Source: Shimia gijangensis (GTDB lineage Bacteria; Pseudomonadota; Alphaproteobacteria; Rhodobacterales; Rhodobacteraceae). Taken from it: 64,000 nucleotides of DNA. Shown one piece after another: positions 54,105-61,982 of the stretch (the stretch's first letter is position 1; each line of letters starts with the position of its first letter). The notes beneath the pieces were generated by a model that saw nothing but the letters and a program-made list of their open reading frames with translations, had not been told where the DNA came from and did no database searches. A program made the translations under genes and the position numbers. Location of the stretch: the NCBI RefSeq assembly GCF_900142085.1, contig NZ_FQZQ01000004.1:1-64000 (forward strand), given 5' to 3'.

Positions 54105-54150
54105 AATATCCCGGGGTGAATTGGCCGCAGGCCAAGAGGGGCTGGCCCCT
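54105..54150 (+). repeat. Dispersed intergenic repeat, copy D
   Basis: AATATCCCGGGGTGAA, a short hairpin (TTGGCC-GCA-GGCCAA), then AGGGGC-TG-GCCCCT. The first hairpin is shortened compared with the other copies but still perfectly paired. It lies between convergent ispE and the polyprenyl synthase gene. Confidence 0.8.
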
Positions 54151-54157
54151 GACCCCT

Positions 54158-55159
54158 TTAACTCACGCGGGCAACCACATAATCTGCGATATCACTTAGC
54201 AAGCTGCGGATTTTGTGTTCAGGCAAAGTCGCGATTGCGGCCTTGGCCTTTTCGGTCCATTTCAACGCATCCTGTCGGGTGGCTTCCAGAGTGTCATGCT
54301 TGTTTAATAAGGATAGTGCGTGGTCCAGATCGCCTTCGTCTTGCTTGCCCTTTTCGATGGTTTTTACCCAAAAAGCGCGCTCGGTGTCGTCAGCCTTGGC
54401 GACAGCTTTGATCACCGGCAAGGTGAGCTTGCGCTCCCGGAAATCATCGCCGACATTCTTGCCGGTGGCTTTGGTGTCACCTTGATAGTCGAGCAAATCA
54501 TCAACAATCTGAAACGCGATCCCAAGCGCATCACCATAGTCATAAAGCGCTTGTACATGAGCGGGATCAGCATCTGCGATGACGCCGCCAACTTCGGTGG
54601 CTGCCGAGAACAGAGCGGCCGTTTTTCCGCGAACAACCTGTAGATAAACACTCTCATCGGTTCGCAAATCTTGCGCTGCGGTCAGTTGTAGAACCTCGCC
54701 TTCGGCAATCGTGGCCGAGGCATTGGACAGAATGCGCAAAACGTCGATTGATCCGGTTTCGGTCATCAATTGGAATGACCGCGAAAACAAATAGTCGCCA
54801 ACCAGAACCGATGATTTATTGTCCCACAATAGGTTTGCGGTGGGCCGACCGCGCCGTTGGGTGCTTTCGTCAACCACGTCGTCATGCAACAGCGTTGCTG
54901 TGTGGATGAATTCCACGGTCGCCGCGAGATGCACATGATAAGGCCCGTCATAGCCACAAAGCTTGGCCGCTGCGAGCGTCAGCATCGGACGCAGCCGTTT
55001 GCCACCCGCGCCGACCAGATGGGCGGTCACTTCAGGAATACGCGGTGCGTGTTCGCTTGCCATGCGATCTTGAATCAGGTCGTTCACGGCTGCCATATCG
55101 TCAGCCAGAACAGCGCTCAGCGCCTCATGCGGTTTGGTTGCAGCGTGGTCCAGACCCAT
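54158..55159 (-). CDS. Long-chain polyprenyl diphosphate synthase
   Basis: A 333-residue trans-prenyltransferase making the ubiquinone side chain (decaprenyl or octaprenyl). First Asp-rich motif LLHDDVVDESTQRRG (about residue 92), GKRLRPML, and second motif FQIVDDLLDYQGD (about 220) are present. Residues before the first Asp motif (EFIHTATL) are small, consistent with a long-chain product. The ATG at 55159 is chosen; the frame starts with a GTG one codon upstream. UbiA at 20 kb would use the product. Confidence 0.92.
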   Translation of the reverse strand: MGLDHAATKPHEALSAVLADDMAAVNDLIQDRMASEHAPRIPEVTAHLVGAGGKRLRPMLTLAAAKLCGYDGPYHVHLAATVEFIHTATLLHDDVVDESTQRRGRPTANLLWDNKSSVLVGDYLFSRSFQLMTETGSIDVLRILSNASATIAEGEVLQLTAAQDLRTDESVYLQVVRGKTAALFSAATEVGGVIADADPAHVQALYDYGDALGIAFQIVDDLLDYQGDTKATGKNVGDDFRERKLTLPVIKAVAKADDTERAFWVKTIEKGKQDEGDLDHALSLLNKHDTLEATRQDALKWTEKAKAAIATLPEHKIRSLLSDIADYVVARVS

Positions 55160-55214
55160 CACACTCCCGTCACAGGTCTCGACAATATGCCCGACCTACC
55201 TTTACATCCACAGT

Positions 55215-55430
55215 ATGAAAGAGCTTCTGCGCAGCAACGACCCGACGATCATCGCCTTTGCCTCAGCCCTTCTTCAGGGAGAGGGTATAGACTGCTTTGA
55301 AATGGACGTAAATATGAGCATTCTCGAAGGTTCCATAGGAATTTTTCCGCGCCGGATGATGGTGCGCGAAGCTGACCACGAACGAGCACGCAAAGTGATG
55401 CGCGACAATGAGATTCCGTTGGAAAACTGA
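55215..55430 (+). CDS. DUF2007 small protein
   Basis: A 71-residue protein, MKELLRSNDPTIIAFASALLQ..., typical of the DUF2007 family thought to be signal-transducing. It includes GIDCFEMDVNMSILEGSIGI and RRMMVREADHERARKVM. It starts at ATG 55215, divergent from the polyprenyl synthase gene, and is five bases before the methyltransferase gene. Confidence 0.85.
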   Translation: MKELLRSNDPTIIAFASALLQGEGIDCFEMDVNMSILEGSIGIFPRRMMVREADHERARKVMRDNEIPLEN

Positions 55431-55435
55431 ACCGA

Positions 55436-56203
55436 ATGATCCGCCACACGCGCAATGCTTTTCTGGATGGCCGTTTGACCATCTGCCAACCCGCCAAGGG
55501 CTATCGGGCAGGCGTTGATCCGGTGCTTCTGGCCGCGTCTATACCGGCCACAAAGGGTCAATCGGTGCTGGAGTTGGGCTGTGGTGTGGGGACAGCCTCG
55601 TTGTGTCTTGGGCACCGTGTCCGGGGATTGGCGTTGTCCGGGGTCGAGCTGCAGGAGGACTATGCACAGTTCGCTCGCTGCAATGCGGCTGAAAACGGTC
55701 AGTCTCTGGCGGTGTTTTGCGCCGATTTGACCAATCTTCCGTCAGAGCTGCGGCAAAAGCGATTCGACCATGTGATTGCAAATCCCCCCTATTTTGACCG
55801 TCAGGCGTCGACTGTGGCGCAGGATAGGGGACGAGAAGTGGCCTTGGGAGAAGATACCCCATTGGACGCCTGGATTGAGACGGCGTCAAAACGACTTGCC
55901 CCCAAAGGTTTTGCGACTTTTATCCATCGCGCCGAAAGGTTGCCTGATTTGTTGTCCGCGATGATGTTGCGACTTGGGTCCATCGAAGTGCTTCCGCTAC
56001 AGCCCCGGGTTGGGCGGGACGCCAATTTGGTGCTTGTTCGTGCACGCAAGGGGGGGCGCGCCGCGTTTCGCCTGCACGCCCCGGTTTTGTTACATGAAGG
56101 GCGCGCGCACGACGGTGACCGGGAAAGTTATACGCCCCGGGTGCGCAGAGTGCTCCGCGATGGAGATGCGCTGCCTTTTCTGGAACACCCTGAAAAAACT
56201 TGA
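55436..56203 (+). CDS. tRNA1(Val) m6A methyltransferase-like (YfiC family)
   Basis: A 255-residue SAM-dependent methyltransferase with VLELGCGVGTASLCLG (about residue 43) and the amino-methylating motif IANPPYFDR (about 110). The N-terminal LTICQPAKGYRAGVDPVLLAA is typical of the YfiC/TrmN6 family, which methylates A37 of tRNA-Val in E. coli. Target here is assumed by similarity. Confidence 0.87.
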   Translation: MIRHTRNAFLDGRLTICQPAKGYRAGVDPVLLAASIPATKGQSVLELGCGVGTASLCLGHRVRGLALSGVELQEDYAQFARCNAAENGQSLAVFCADLTNLPSELRQKRFDHVIANPPYFDRQASTVAQDRGREVALGEDTPLDAWIETASKRLAPKGFATFIHRAERLPDLLSAMMLRLGSIEVLPLQPRVGRDANLVLVRARKGGRAAFRLHAPVLLHEGRAHDGDRESYTPRVRRVLRDGDALPFLEHPEKT

Positions 56204-56372
56204 TCTTTTAAAGGGTTGAGTAGCGGACTTTGGCGCATCAAGAGCGGGTTAACGACCCGCCCCATTGGAAATCCGCAAAACAGCCACCATTTTGTTGCAT
56301 ATGTGGCGTGACAGATCGAAGAAATTGTGCTGCACTACCAAAGGTAACAACCATTTTGAGAGGAGGACTGCC

Positions 56373-56537
56373 ATGAGCGTGAGCTCGCATCTGGAAGAAC
56401 TGAAACGGAAACACGATAACCTCTCGTCGCAAGTAGAAGCCGAGCAAAGAGCCCCGGGTTCCAGCGACTTTGATATTGCTGAAATGAAGAAGCAAAAACT
56501 GAAAATCAAAGAAGAGATCGAGCGTCTGTCAGTCTGA
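56373..56537 (+). CDS. YdcH/DUF465-family small coiled-coil protein
   Basis: A 54-residue protein, MSVSSHLEELKRKHDNLSSQ..., entirely helical and heptad-like, ending in LKIKEEIERLSV. The YdcH family is widely conserved and of unknown function. The start at ATG 56373 has a consensus AGGAGG ribosome site. It is convergent with the DMT gene, whose stop is adjacent. Confidence 0.88.
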   Translation: MSVSSHLEELKRKHDNLSSQVEAEQRAPGSSDFDIAEMKKQKLKIKEEIERLSV

Positions 56538-57401
56538 CTAGCTCCGCAAGCTGGCGCGCGCGGCAATCACCGCACCACCAGTAATCAATAAGGTCGCCGC
56601 GCCCAGCATCCAGCTGGGCTCGGCCACACCCGCGCCTACCAAAACCAGAGTGGACAGCAGTGGGGCTGCATAGGATGCGGTGCCCAATAGTTGAATATCA
56701 CCTCGTTTCACCCCAATATCCCAGACATAAAACGCCAGCCCAACAGGGCCAAGGCCCAGTCCAATGGCGGACGCCCACCCTAATGCGCCCTGCGGCCAGA
56801 CAGTGGTTTCGACCGCGATATGCATGAGGGCTGACAAGATCGCCGTGGCCACGCAAAAGATTGCCACGGTCTCGGTTGGTGCGTCGCCCAATTTGCGCGA
56901 CATCACAGAATAGCCCGCCCACGTCAGAGCACAGGCCAGTGCCAATAGATAACCGGGCAGGGCGCTCGCATCAAAGCCGCTGCCACCACCCTGAATGATC
57001 AACGCGGCCCCCAGAAAACCGCAAACGGCCCCAATCAGGTGGCCTGCCCGTAAATTTTCGCCGGGCAACAGGCCAGACAGCAAAACAATCAGTAGGGGCC
57101 ACAGATAGGCAATCAGACCAGCCTCAGCGGCCGGAGCGAGCCGTAGGGCACTAAAATACAGCGCGTGATAGCCGAAAAGGCCAATTGTGCCAAAGGTATA
57201 GACTTTCCAGCTAACCTGACGCAGTCGTGCAAACCCACCCGTTCGTGCAATCCAGATCAGCCCAATCGTGCCGCCAATCGTAAAGCAAATTGCGTTTAGC
57301 AAAAGTGGGGGTGCCGGGGCCGTGCCGACAGTGAACAATGCCAGAAGTGCCCAAAGCAAAACGGCGATGAAGCCGATCAGGGTAGCGCGATTGCGGGTCA
57401 T
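56538..57401 (-). CDS. DMT/EamA-family exporter
   Basis: A 287-residue membrane protein with ten helices in two EamA halves (for example YHALYFSALRLAPAAEAGLI in the first and LGPVGLAFYVWDIGVKRGD in the second). Members export amino acids or other metabolites. It overlaps the LysR-type regulator gene upstream by four bases, which suggests regulation by, and coupling with, that protein. Confidence 0.9.
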   Translation of the reverse strand: MTRNRATLIGFIAVLLWALLALFTVGTAPAPPLLLNAICFTIGGTIGLIWIARTGGFARLRQVSWKVYTFGTIGLFGYHALYFSALRLAPAAEAGLIAYLWPLLIVLLSGLLPGENLRAGHLIGAVCGFLGAALIIQGGGSGFDASALPGYLLALACALTWAGYSVMSRKLGDAPTETVAIFCVATAILSALMHIAVETTVWPQGALGWASAIGLGLGPVGLAFYVWDIGVKRGDIQLLGTASYAAPLLSTLVLVGAGVAEPSWMLGAATLLITGGAVIAARASLRS

Positions 57402-58345
57402 GCAGGGACGTCCTCAATATGTGTCAGGGTGAGCGATTCGGTGACGTTTGACATCTTGGCGATTTCGTCCAAAATCCACTGGTGAAAAGCGGCGATATGA
57501 GGCCTGTTCTCGGCCCCTTCTCGGCACACGAACCGGAAGCGCGCCTGGAGCTCGATGGCGCGTCTAAACGGTGTAACGAGACGGCCTTCGTGAATGTCTT
57601 TTACAGCAAGGGCGCGGCGACCGAGGGTCACGCCAGCGCCTGCAAGAGCGGCGTCCACGGCGTGATCGGCGCCGGTGAAGCGTGGTCCGTGGGTTGCGTC
57701 GATGTTAAGACCCATCATCCGAAACCACGCGGCCCAATCCGTCTGCGGTGACAAGAAAGCAATCGAGTCATCATGCACAAGGGTGGCGTGTTTCAGCGAT
57801 TGAGGAGTTGGGAAACGTTCGGCCATTTCAGGGGTCATGACGGGCGTGACCCACTCGGTTTCCAATGGGAAAGAAACTAACCCGGGCTCTTTTTTGTCCA
57901 TCCCAAAGCGAATGGCAACGTCGACTTCGTCACGACCAAAATCCAACGCGCGCAAGGTCGCCGTGAAGCGCAGATCGATCTCGGGGTGCGCACGGGCAAA
58001 CTCAAAGAACCGTGGGGCCAGCCATTTCGCAGTAAATGCGGGCCCGGCCGTCACCATCAATGTGGTTTCGTTGCCAATTCTCTGTGCGGCCCGCCATGCG
58101 GCGTTAAGGGATTGAAATCCTTCTTTTATTCCCGGCTGTAAAGTGCGACCTGCTTCCGTTAACTCTACCGCCCGATTGAGACGCAGAAAAACGGGGGTGC
58201 CCAGATGCTCTTCCAAGGATTTGATCTGAAAGGACAAGGCGGCAGGGGTCACGTGCAATTCATCCGCCGCCATGGCAAACGACATGTGACGCGCGGCAGC
58301 CTCAAAGGCGCGCAGGGCGGTCAGTGGAGGAAGGCGATCCTGCAT
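57398..58345 (-). CDS. LysR-type regulator (GcvA-like)
   Basis: A 315-residue regulator. The N-terminal winged helix has LPPLTALRAFEAAARHMSF and AADELHVTPAALSFQIKSLE, nearly identical to the GcvA subgroup. The C-terminal effector domain is less conserved. I prefer ATG 58345 (MQDRLPPLTAL) over ATG 58375 because GcvA-like proteins start there and a perfect LysR-type dyad occupies the stretch between the two; with the longer start the dyad would be coding. The dyad suggests autoregulation. Confidence 0.9.
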   Translation of the reverse strand: MQDRLPPLTALRAFEAAARHMSFAMAADELHVTPAALSFQIKSLEEHLGTPVFLRLNRAVELTEAGRTLQPGIKEGFQSLNAAWRAAQRIGNETTLMVTAGPAFTAKWLAPRFFEFARAHPEIDLRFTATLRALDFGRDEVDVAIRFGMDKKEPGLVSFPLETEWVTPVMTPEMAERFPTPQSLKHATLVHDDSIAFLSPQTDWAAWFRMMGLNIDATHGPRFTGADHAVDAALAGAGVTLGRRALAVKDIHEGRLVTPFRRAIELQARFRFVCREGAENRPHIAAFHQWILDEIAKMSNVTESLTLTHIEDVPA

Positions 58346-58370
58346 TTCAGTTAAGTACACCTTAACTGAA
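58346..58370. promoter_or_regulatory. LysR-box dyad TTCAGTTAAG-n5-CTTAACTGAA
   Basis: A perfect 10-bp inverted repeat with a five-base spacer (TACAC). Its core TTAAG-n5-CTTAA satisfies the T-N11-A LysR-box rule. It lies directly in front of the regulator ATG at 58345 and 84 bp from the divergent small gene, so it could serve both promoters. Confidence 0.7.
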
Positions 58371-58453
58371 GACATGAAAAGTCTCGTTTGTGAGATGTGT
58401 CCAGGACCGCCATATTGCGGGCAGTTCAGACACGCTTTTTAGGAGGCCACGAC

Positions 58454-58612
58454 ATGATCGAGATCGCACACACCACACAGATGCAACAGGCCTTCAAAGC
58501 CGCTCATGCTGAGCGTGGGCAGGCCTTGCTGAAAATCCTGTCCTGGGCCTTTCGTTCCCGCAATTTTCCGCTGCGCCAATCGGCACTTACGGAACCTTCC
58601 CGCTGCGCCTGA
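58454..58612 (+). CDS. Small basic protein, 52 aa, divergent from regulator
   Basis: Protein MIEIAHTTQMQQAFKAAHAE... of 52 residues with a consensus AGGAGG seven bases before ATG 58454, strongly supporting translation. It has a helical, positively charged middle (GQALLKILSWAFRSRNF) and ends LTEPSRCA. I do not recognise a family with certainty; it recalls DUF1127-like peptides. The stop lies within a direct repeat that extends past the gene. Confidence 0.7.
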   Translation: MIEIAHTTQMQQAFKAAHAERGQALLKILSWAFRSRNFPLRQSALTEPSRCA

Positions 58613-58630
58613 GGTGATTGGCACTTACGG
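58568..58630 (+). repeat. Imperfect direct repeat at the end of the small gene
   Basis: Two units share CCGCTGCGCC at one end and GGCACTTACGG at the other (58568-58592 and 58600-58630). Their middles differ (4 versus 10 bases). The TGA stop of the small gene is in the middle of the second unit, so the repeat changes the C-terminus of the protein. Confidence 0.6.
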
Positions 58631-58673
58631 GATGACATGGGGTCGCTTTCTTAGGGAGTGGCCCTTTTGTCTG

Positions 58674-58685
58674 TTTTGTACAAAA
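58674..58685. promoter_or_regulatory. Palindrome TTTTGTACAAAA, site 1
   Basis: Perfect 12-bp palindrome, probably an operator half of a pair with site 2; the centres are 31 bp apart, about three helical turns. Confidence 0.55.
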
Positions 58686-58703
58686 TATTTTGAGCGAATA
58701 ACC

Positions 58704-58717
58704 GTTTTGTACAAAAC
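58704..58717. promoter_or_regulatory. Palindrome GTTTTGTACAAAAC, site 2
   Basis: Perfect 14-bp palindrome containing the same TTTTGTACAAAA core as site 1. Both lie in the convergent gap after phaB and the 52-residue protein gene, where no promoter was expected. Confidence 0.55.
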
Positions 58718-58738
58718 TTTGGACCACGGGAATGGCAC

Positions 58739-58766
58739 AAAAAAAGGCCGCCCTAAGGCGGCCTTT
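58739..58766 (-). terminator. Intrinsic terminator of phaB
   Basis: AAAGGCCGCC-CTAA-GGCGGCCTTT, a perfect 10-bp stem. On the minus strand it ends in a run of T (complement of the A tract at 58739-58745), a good terminator 22 bases after the phaB stop. Confidence 0.9.
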
Positions 58767-58787
58767 GAAATACTTTACCGGGGCAGA

Positions 58788-59510
58788 TCAGACGAAGAAC
58801 TGCGCACCGTTGGCCGAGATGGTCGAGCCATTGATGAAGCCTGAATCGTCGGCAGCGAGGAAGGCCACGCAGCGGGCGATTTCTTCGGGTTCACCCAAAC
58901 GACCAGCCGGAATGCCAGCCACGATCGAATCGCGGACTTTTTCAGGAATCGCCATGACCATTTCGGTGGCAATATAGCCGGGGCAGATGGCGTTGGCGGT
59001 GATACCAGCGCGTGCGCCTTCCTGGGCCAGCGATTTCACGATGCCAAGATCACCCGCTTTGGTGGCGGCATAGTTCACTTGTGCGAACTGACCTTTTTGA
59101 CCGTTGATCGAAGAGATCACGATGACGCGACCAAATTTGCGCTCGCGCATGCCGGGCCAAACAGGGTGCACAGTGTTGAACACGCCGGTCAGGTTGGTGT
59201 CGATCACTTCTTTCCACTGCTCAGGTGTCATGCGGTGGAATGGCGCGTCGCGTGTGATGCCAGCATTGGCGACCACGATGTCGATCGGGCCCAGATCGGC
59301 TTCGACCTGAGCGATGCCAGCGGCGCTGCTTTCATAGTCGGCAACATTCCACTTGTAGGTTTTGATGCCAGTGGCATCCGTGAACTTGGCGGCAGCTTCG
59401 TCGTTGCCAGCATAAGTCGCTGCAACAGTGTAGCCTTCTTCTTTCAGTTTCTTTGAAATGGCTTCGCCAATACCGCGCGATCCGCCGGTGACTAGGGCAA
59501 CTCTTGCCAT
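58788..59510 (-). CDS. phaB: Acetoacetyl-CoA reductase
   Basis: A 240-residue short-chain dehydrogenase reducing acetoacetyl-CoA to (R)-3-hydroxybutyryl-CoA with NADPH in PHB synthesis. Nucleotide site VALVTGGSRGIGEAIS at the start, NAGITRD (about 87), active site Ser in ISSINGQKGQFAQVNYAATK with Tyr and Lys (about 140-157). ATG 59510 with AGGAG upstream is chosen over the longer frame. It lies downstream of phaA on the same strand. Confidence 0.94.
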   Translation of the reverse strand: MARVALVTGGSRGIGEAISKKLKEEGYTVAATYAGNDEAAAKFTDATGIKTYKWNVADYESSAAGIAQVEADLGPIDIVVANAGITRDAPFHRMTPEQWKEVIDTNLTGVFNTVHPVWPGMRERKFGRVIVISSINGQKGQFAQVNYAATKAGDLGIVKSLAQEGARAGITANAICPGYIATEMVMAIPEKVRDSIVAGIPAGRLGEPEEIARCVAFLAADDSGFINGSTISANGAQFFV

Positions 59511-59580
59511 GATGTATCTCCTGTTCTGATGAATTCCGTTGGTAATTCTGTTACGCAAGAAACCCCTGACGTGCAACATT

Positions 59581-59594
59581 ATTGCGCGTGCAAT
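59581..59594. promoter_or_regulatory. Inverted repeat ATTGC-GCGT-GCAAT upstream of phaB
   Basis: Perfect 5-bp dyad about 75 bp before the phaB start, overlapping a second GCAA/TTGC dyad at 59573-59585. The TTGC-containing sites recall PhaR-type operators in PHB genes, but I cannot assign a regulator. Confidence 0.35.
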
Positions 59595-59651
59595 TTGCCG
59601 CAGTGCAGCTATTTCTTGCCGAAAGTGATAAAAAATGAGGCACTGATAATG

Positions 59652-59677
59652 AAAAAGGCGCCGCGGGGGCGCCCTTT
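59652..59677 (-). terminator. Hairpin terminator after phaA
   Basis: On the minus strand: GGCGCC-CCCGC-GGCGCC followed by TTTTTC, 24 bases after the phaA stop. It would separate phaA and phaB transcripts, with phaB then needing its own promoter. Confidence 0.8.
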
Positions 59678-59701
59678 ACTGGTTCTATCGAGAGGGTAGA
59701 A

Positions 59702-60880
59702 TCAGGGGCGCTCAAGGCACATAGCCACACCCATACCGCCGCCGATGCACAGAGTTGCGAGACCCTTTTTGGCGTCGCGGCGTTTCATTTCAAACAACAG
59801 CGTGTTCAAGATACGCGCGCCGGATGCACCGATTGGGTGACCGATGGCAATCGCGCCGCCGTTGACGTTCACGATGGCCGGATCCCAGCCCATGTCTTTG
59901 TTCACGGCACAGGCCTGAGCGGCGAAAGCTTCGTTGGCTTCGACGAGGTCGAGGTCGCCAACAGCCCAGCCAGCTTTGTCCAAGGCTTTGCGCGATGCAT
60001 AGATCGGGCCGACGCCCATGATCGATGGATCAAGACCAGCAGTGGCGTAAGATGCGATGCGTGCCAAAGGCTCGATGCCGCGTTTTTCAGCTTCATCGGC
60101 ACTCATCAACAAAGCACCAGCGGCGCCGTCGTTCAGGCCCGAAGCGTTGGCCGCTGTGACCGAACCGCCATCGCGCACGAATGCCGGACGCAGTTTTTGC
60201 ATGGCTTCCATAGTGGCGCCGTGGCGGATGTATTCGTCCGAGTCCACGATGATGTCGCCCTTGCGGGTTTTCACTGTGAAAGGCGTGATTTCGTCGGCGA
60301 ATTTACCAGCCTTCTGGGCGGCTTCAGCCTTGTTTTGCGAGGCAACGGCGAATCCGTCTTGCTGATCGCGGCTGATGTCCCACTGATTGGCGACGTTTTC
60401 AGCCGTTTGACCCATGTGGTAGTTGTTAAAGGCATCCCAAAGGCCGTCACGGATCATCGAGTCGATGTATTTCATGTCACCCATCTTGGTGCCTGCACGC
60501 AGATGCGCCACGTGAGGCGAAAGCGTCATGCTTTCCTGACCACCAGCGGCCACAATTGCCGAGTCACCCAGTTGGATGTGCTGGGCCGCCAAAGCGACAG
60601 CGCGCAGACCGGAGCCACAAACCTGATTGATGCCCCAGGCGGACGCTTCTTTGGCAAAGCCAGCGTTGATGTGGGCCTGACGGGCCGGGTTTTGGCCTTG
60701 TCCGCCGGTCAGAACCTGACCAAGAATTGTTTCCGAGACGTCTGCAGCGTCGACGCCAGCGCGCGCGACAAGGGCTTGCAGCATGGTTGCGCCCAGATCA
60801 TGTGCGGGCGTATTGGCGAACGATCCGCCAAAGCTGCCGACAGCGGTCCGTGCTGCCGAGGCGATAACTACGTTGGTCAT
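59702..60880 (-). CDS. phaA: Acetyl-CoA C-acetyltransferase (beta-ketothiolase)
   Basis: A 392-residue thiolase condensing two acetyl-CoA, first step of PHB synthesis. Nucleophile Cys in [16 protein letters not shown] (about residue 89), [20 protein letters not shown] (His, about 349) and [10 protein letters not shown] (Cys, about 379) are the catalytic elements. I start at ATG 60880 ([14 protein letters not shown]), the normal thiolase N-terminus. No PHB synthase is in the window. Confidence 0.95.
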   Translation of the reverse strand: MTNVVIASAARTAVGSFGGSFANTPAHDLGATMLQALVARAGVDAADVSETILGQVLTGGQGQNPARQAHINAGFAKEASAWGINQVCGSGLRAVALAAQHIQLGDSAIVAAGGQESMTLSPHVAHLRAGTKMGDMKYIDSMIRDGLWDAFNNYHMGQTAENVANQWDISRDQQDGFAVASQNKAEAAQKAGKFADEITPFTVKTRKGDIIVDSDEYIRHGATMEAMQKLRPAFVRDGGSVTAANASGLNDGAAGALLMSADEAEKRGIEPLARIASYATAGLDPSIMGVGPIYASRKALDKAGWAVGDLDLVEANEAFAAQACAVNKDMGWDPAIVNVNGGAIAIGHPIGASGARILNTLLFEMKRRDAKKGLATLCIGGGMGVAMCLERP

Positions 60881-61028
60881 GTGTGTGTCCTCTACCAAAT
60901 GACTGGGCGAAGGTGTCCCGTATCAGGCGCAAAGAGCAAGCGCCCGCGCGTTCCTTCGGTGGGCTCAATAGCAGTTTCGCCGCAATGCGGCAACGGACAG
61001 TATGCCTCAGGGAAATTTTGTTGCGTCG

Positions 61029-61922
61029 TTACGCGACGGCTTTGTTCTTTTTAGAAGCCTTCCACGATGGCGAAACGGTGGGGGCGCCAAACAAGAACCC
61101 TTGCAGGCAATCAAACCCCAATTGCGTCAGAACCTTTGCTTCTTCGGGGGATTCGACACGGCTTGCGACCGTATACATATCAAAACTACGGGCGATCGCG
61201 GCGATGCCGGCAGCAATCACCTGATTTTCTGAGTCATTGTGAATGTTGCGAGTGAACTGCCCGTCAAGTTTGAGGATATCAAAGAAGAAATCCTTAAAAT
61301 ACCGAAACGAAGTAAACCCGGAGCCAAAGTCATCCAGAGCAAAAGAAATGCCCTTTGCCTGAAGCTCGTCCATAAAGTCGATAACCAATTCCGGGACATG
61401 AATCGCTGAGGTTTCGGAAATCTCAAGAATAAGCCGCTCGGCGACATGTGGGCGTTTGTTCAATCCACGTTTGAGGGTTTGCGCCCATCGACTGTAGCCA
61501 ATCGAACGCGCCGACATGTTGACCGAAAGACGCAAAGACGGTTCCGCGGCAAGGTTGGCCAGGCCCAGTTCAAGGGCGAGACAATCCAATTGGCGCCCTG
61601 TTTCGGTGTCTTCTACTGCGCCCATGAAATCCTTGGCAGGAATCACCCGCCCGGTTTCATCAAGCACCCGGATCAGACCCTCGTAAAAGGCTGGAGTTTT
61701 CATGTCTGCCGCACTGACTACGGGCTGAAAGGCCAGCATCACCTGTTTATGTTGGATCGCCTCTTGGACCATCGCCAAAGCCCCCTGGTCGCGATTGGTC
61801 ACGGCAAAGTCCAATGGTGTTTCATGTCCGGGCGGGACGTTGGCCTTTTTGCGTTTTTGCTGGCGACCCATAGCAAGCTCCTGTGCAAGCTGTTGTTGCA
61901 GTTCGCGCCAGATTGTCGCCAA
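61029..61922 (-). CDS. EAL-domain protein, probably impaired diesterase
   Basis: A 297-residue protein that is nearly all EAL domain, with no GGDEF or sensor. Expected c-di-GMP phosphodiesterase motifs are present: EGL signature (YEGLIRV), SVNMSARS, LEISE, ALDDFGSGFTS, ILKLD and CLQGFLFG. The glutamate of the A-E-G-V-E motif that acts as general base in characterised enzymes is Ser here (TVASRVES). It may bind rather than hydrolyse c-di-GMP. The first 60 residues, with a basic stretch (GRQQKRKKANVPPG), are variable. Confidence 0.86.
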   Translation of the reverse strand: MATIWRELQQQLAQELAMGRQQKRKKANVPPGHETPLDFAVTNRDQGALAMVQEAIQHKQVMLAFQPVVSAADMKTPAFYEGLIRVLDETGRVIPAKDFMGAVEDTETGRQLDCLALELGLANLAAEPSLRLSVNMSARSIGYSRWAQTLKRGLNKRPHVAERLILEISETSAIHVPELVIDFMDELQAKGISFALDDFGSGFTSFRYFKDFFFDILKLDGQFTRNIHNDSENQVIAAGIAAIARSFDMYTVASRVESPEEAKVLTQLGFDCLQGFLFGAPTVSPSWKASKKNKAVA

Positions 61923-61982
61923 ATCTATAAACAGCGCCTTAAAGCCGCTATTTGAGTCGAATTAACGAGATAGGGGGTTTCG

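Noticed and set aside
59837-61054. Plus-strand frame of 405 codons opposite phaA
   Set aside because: Antisense shadow of a certain thiolase gene; the translation has no family features.
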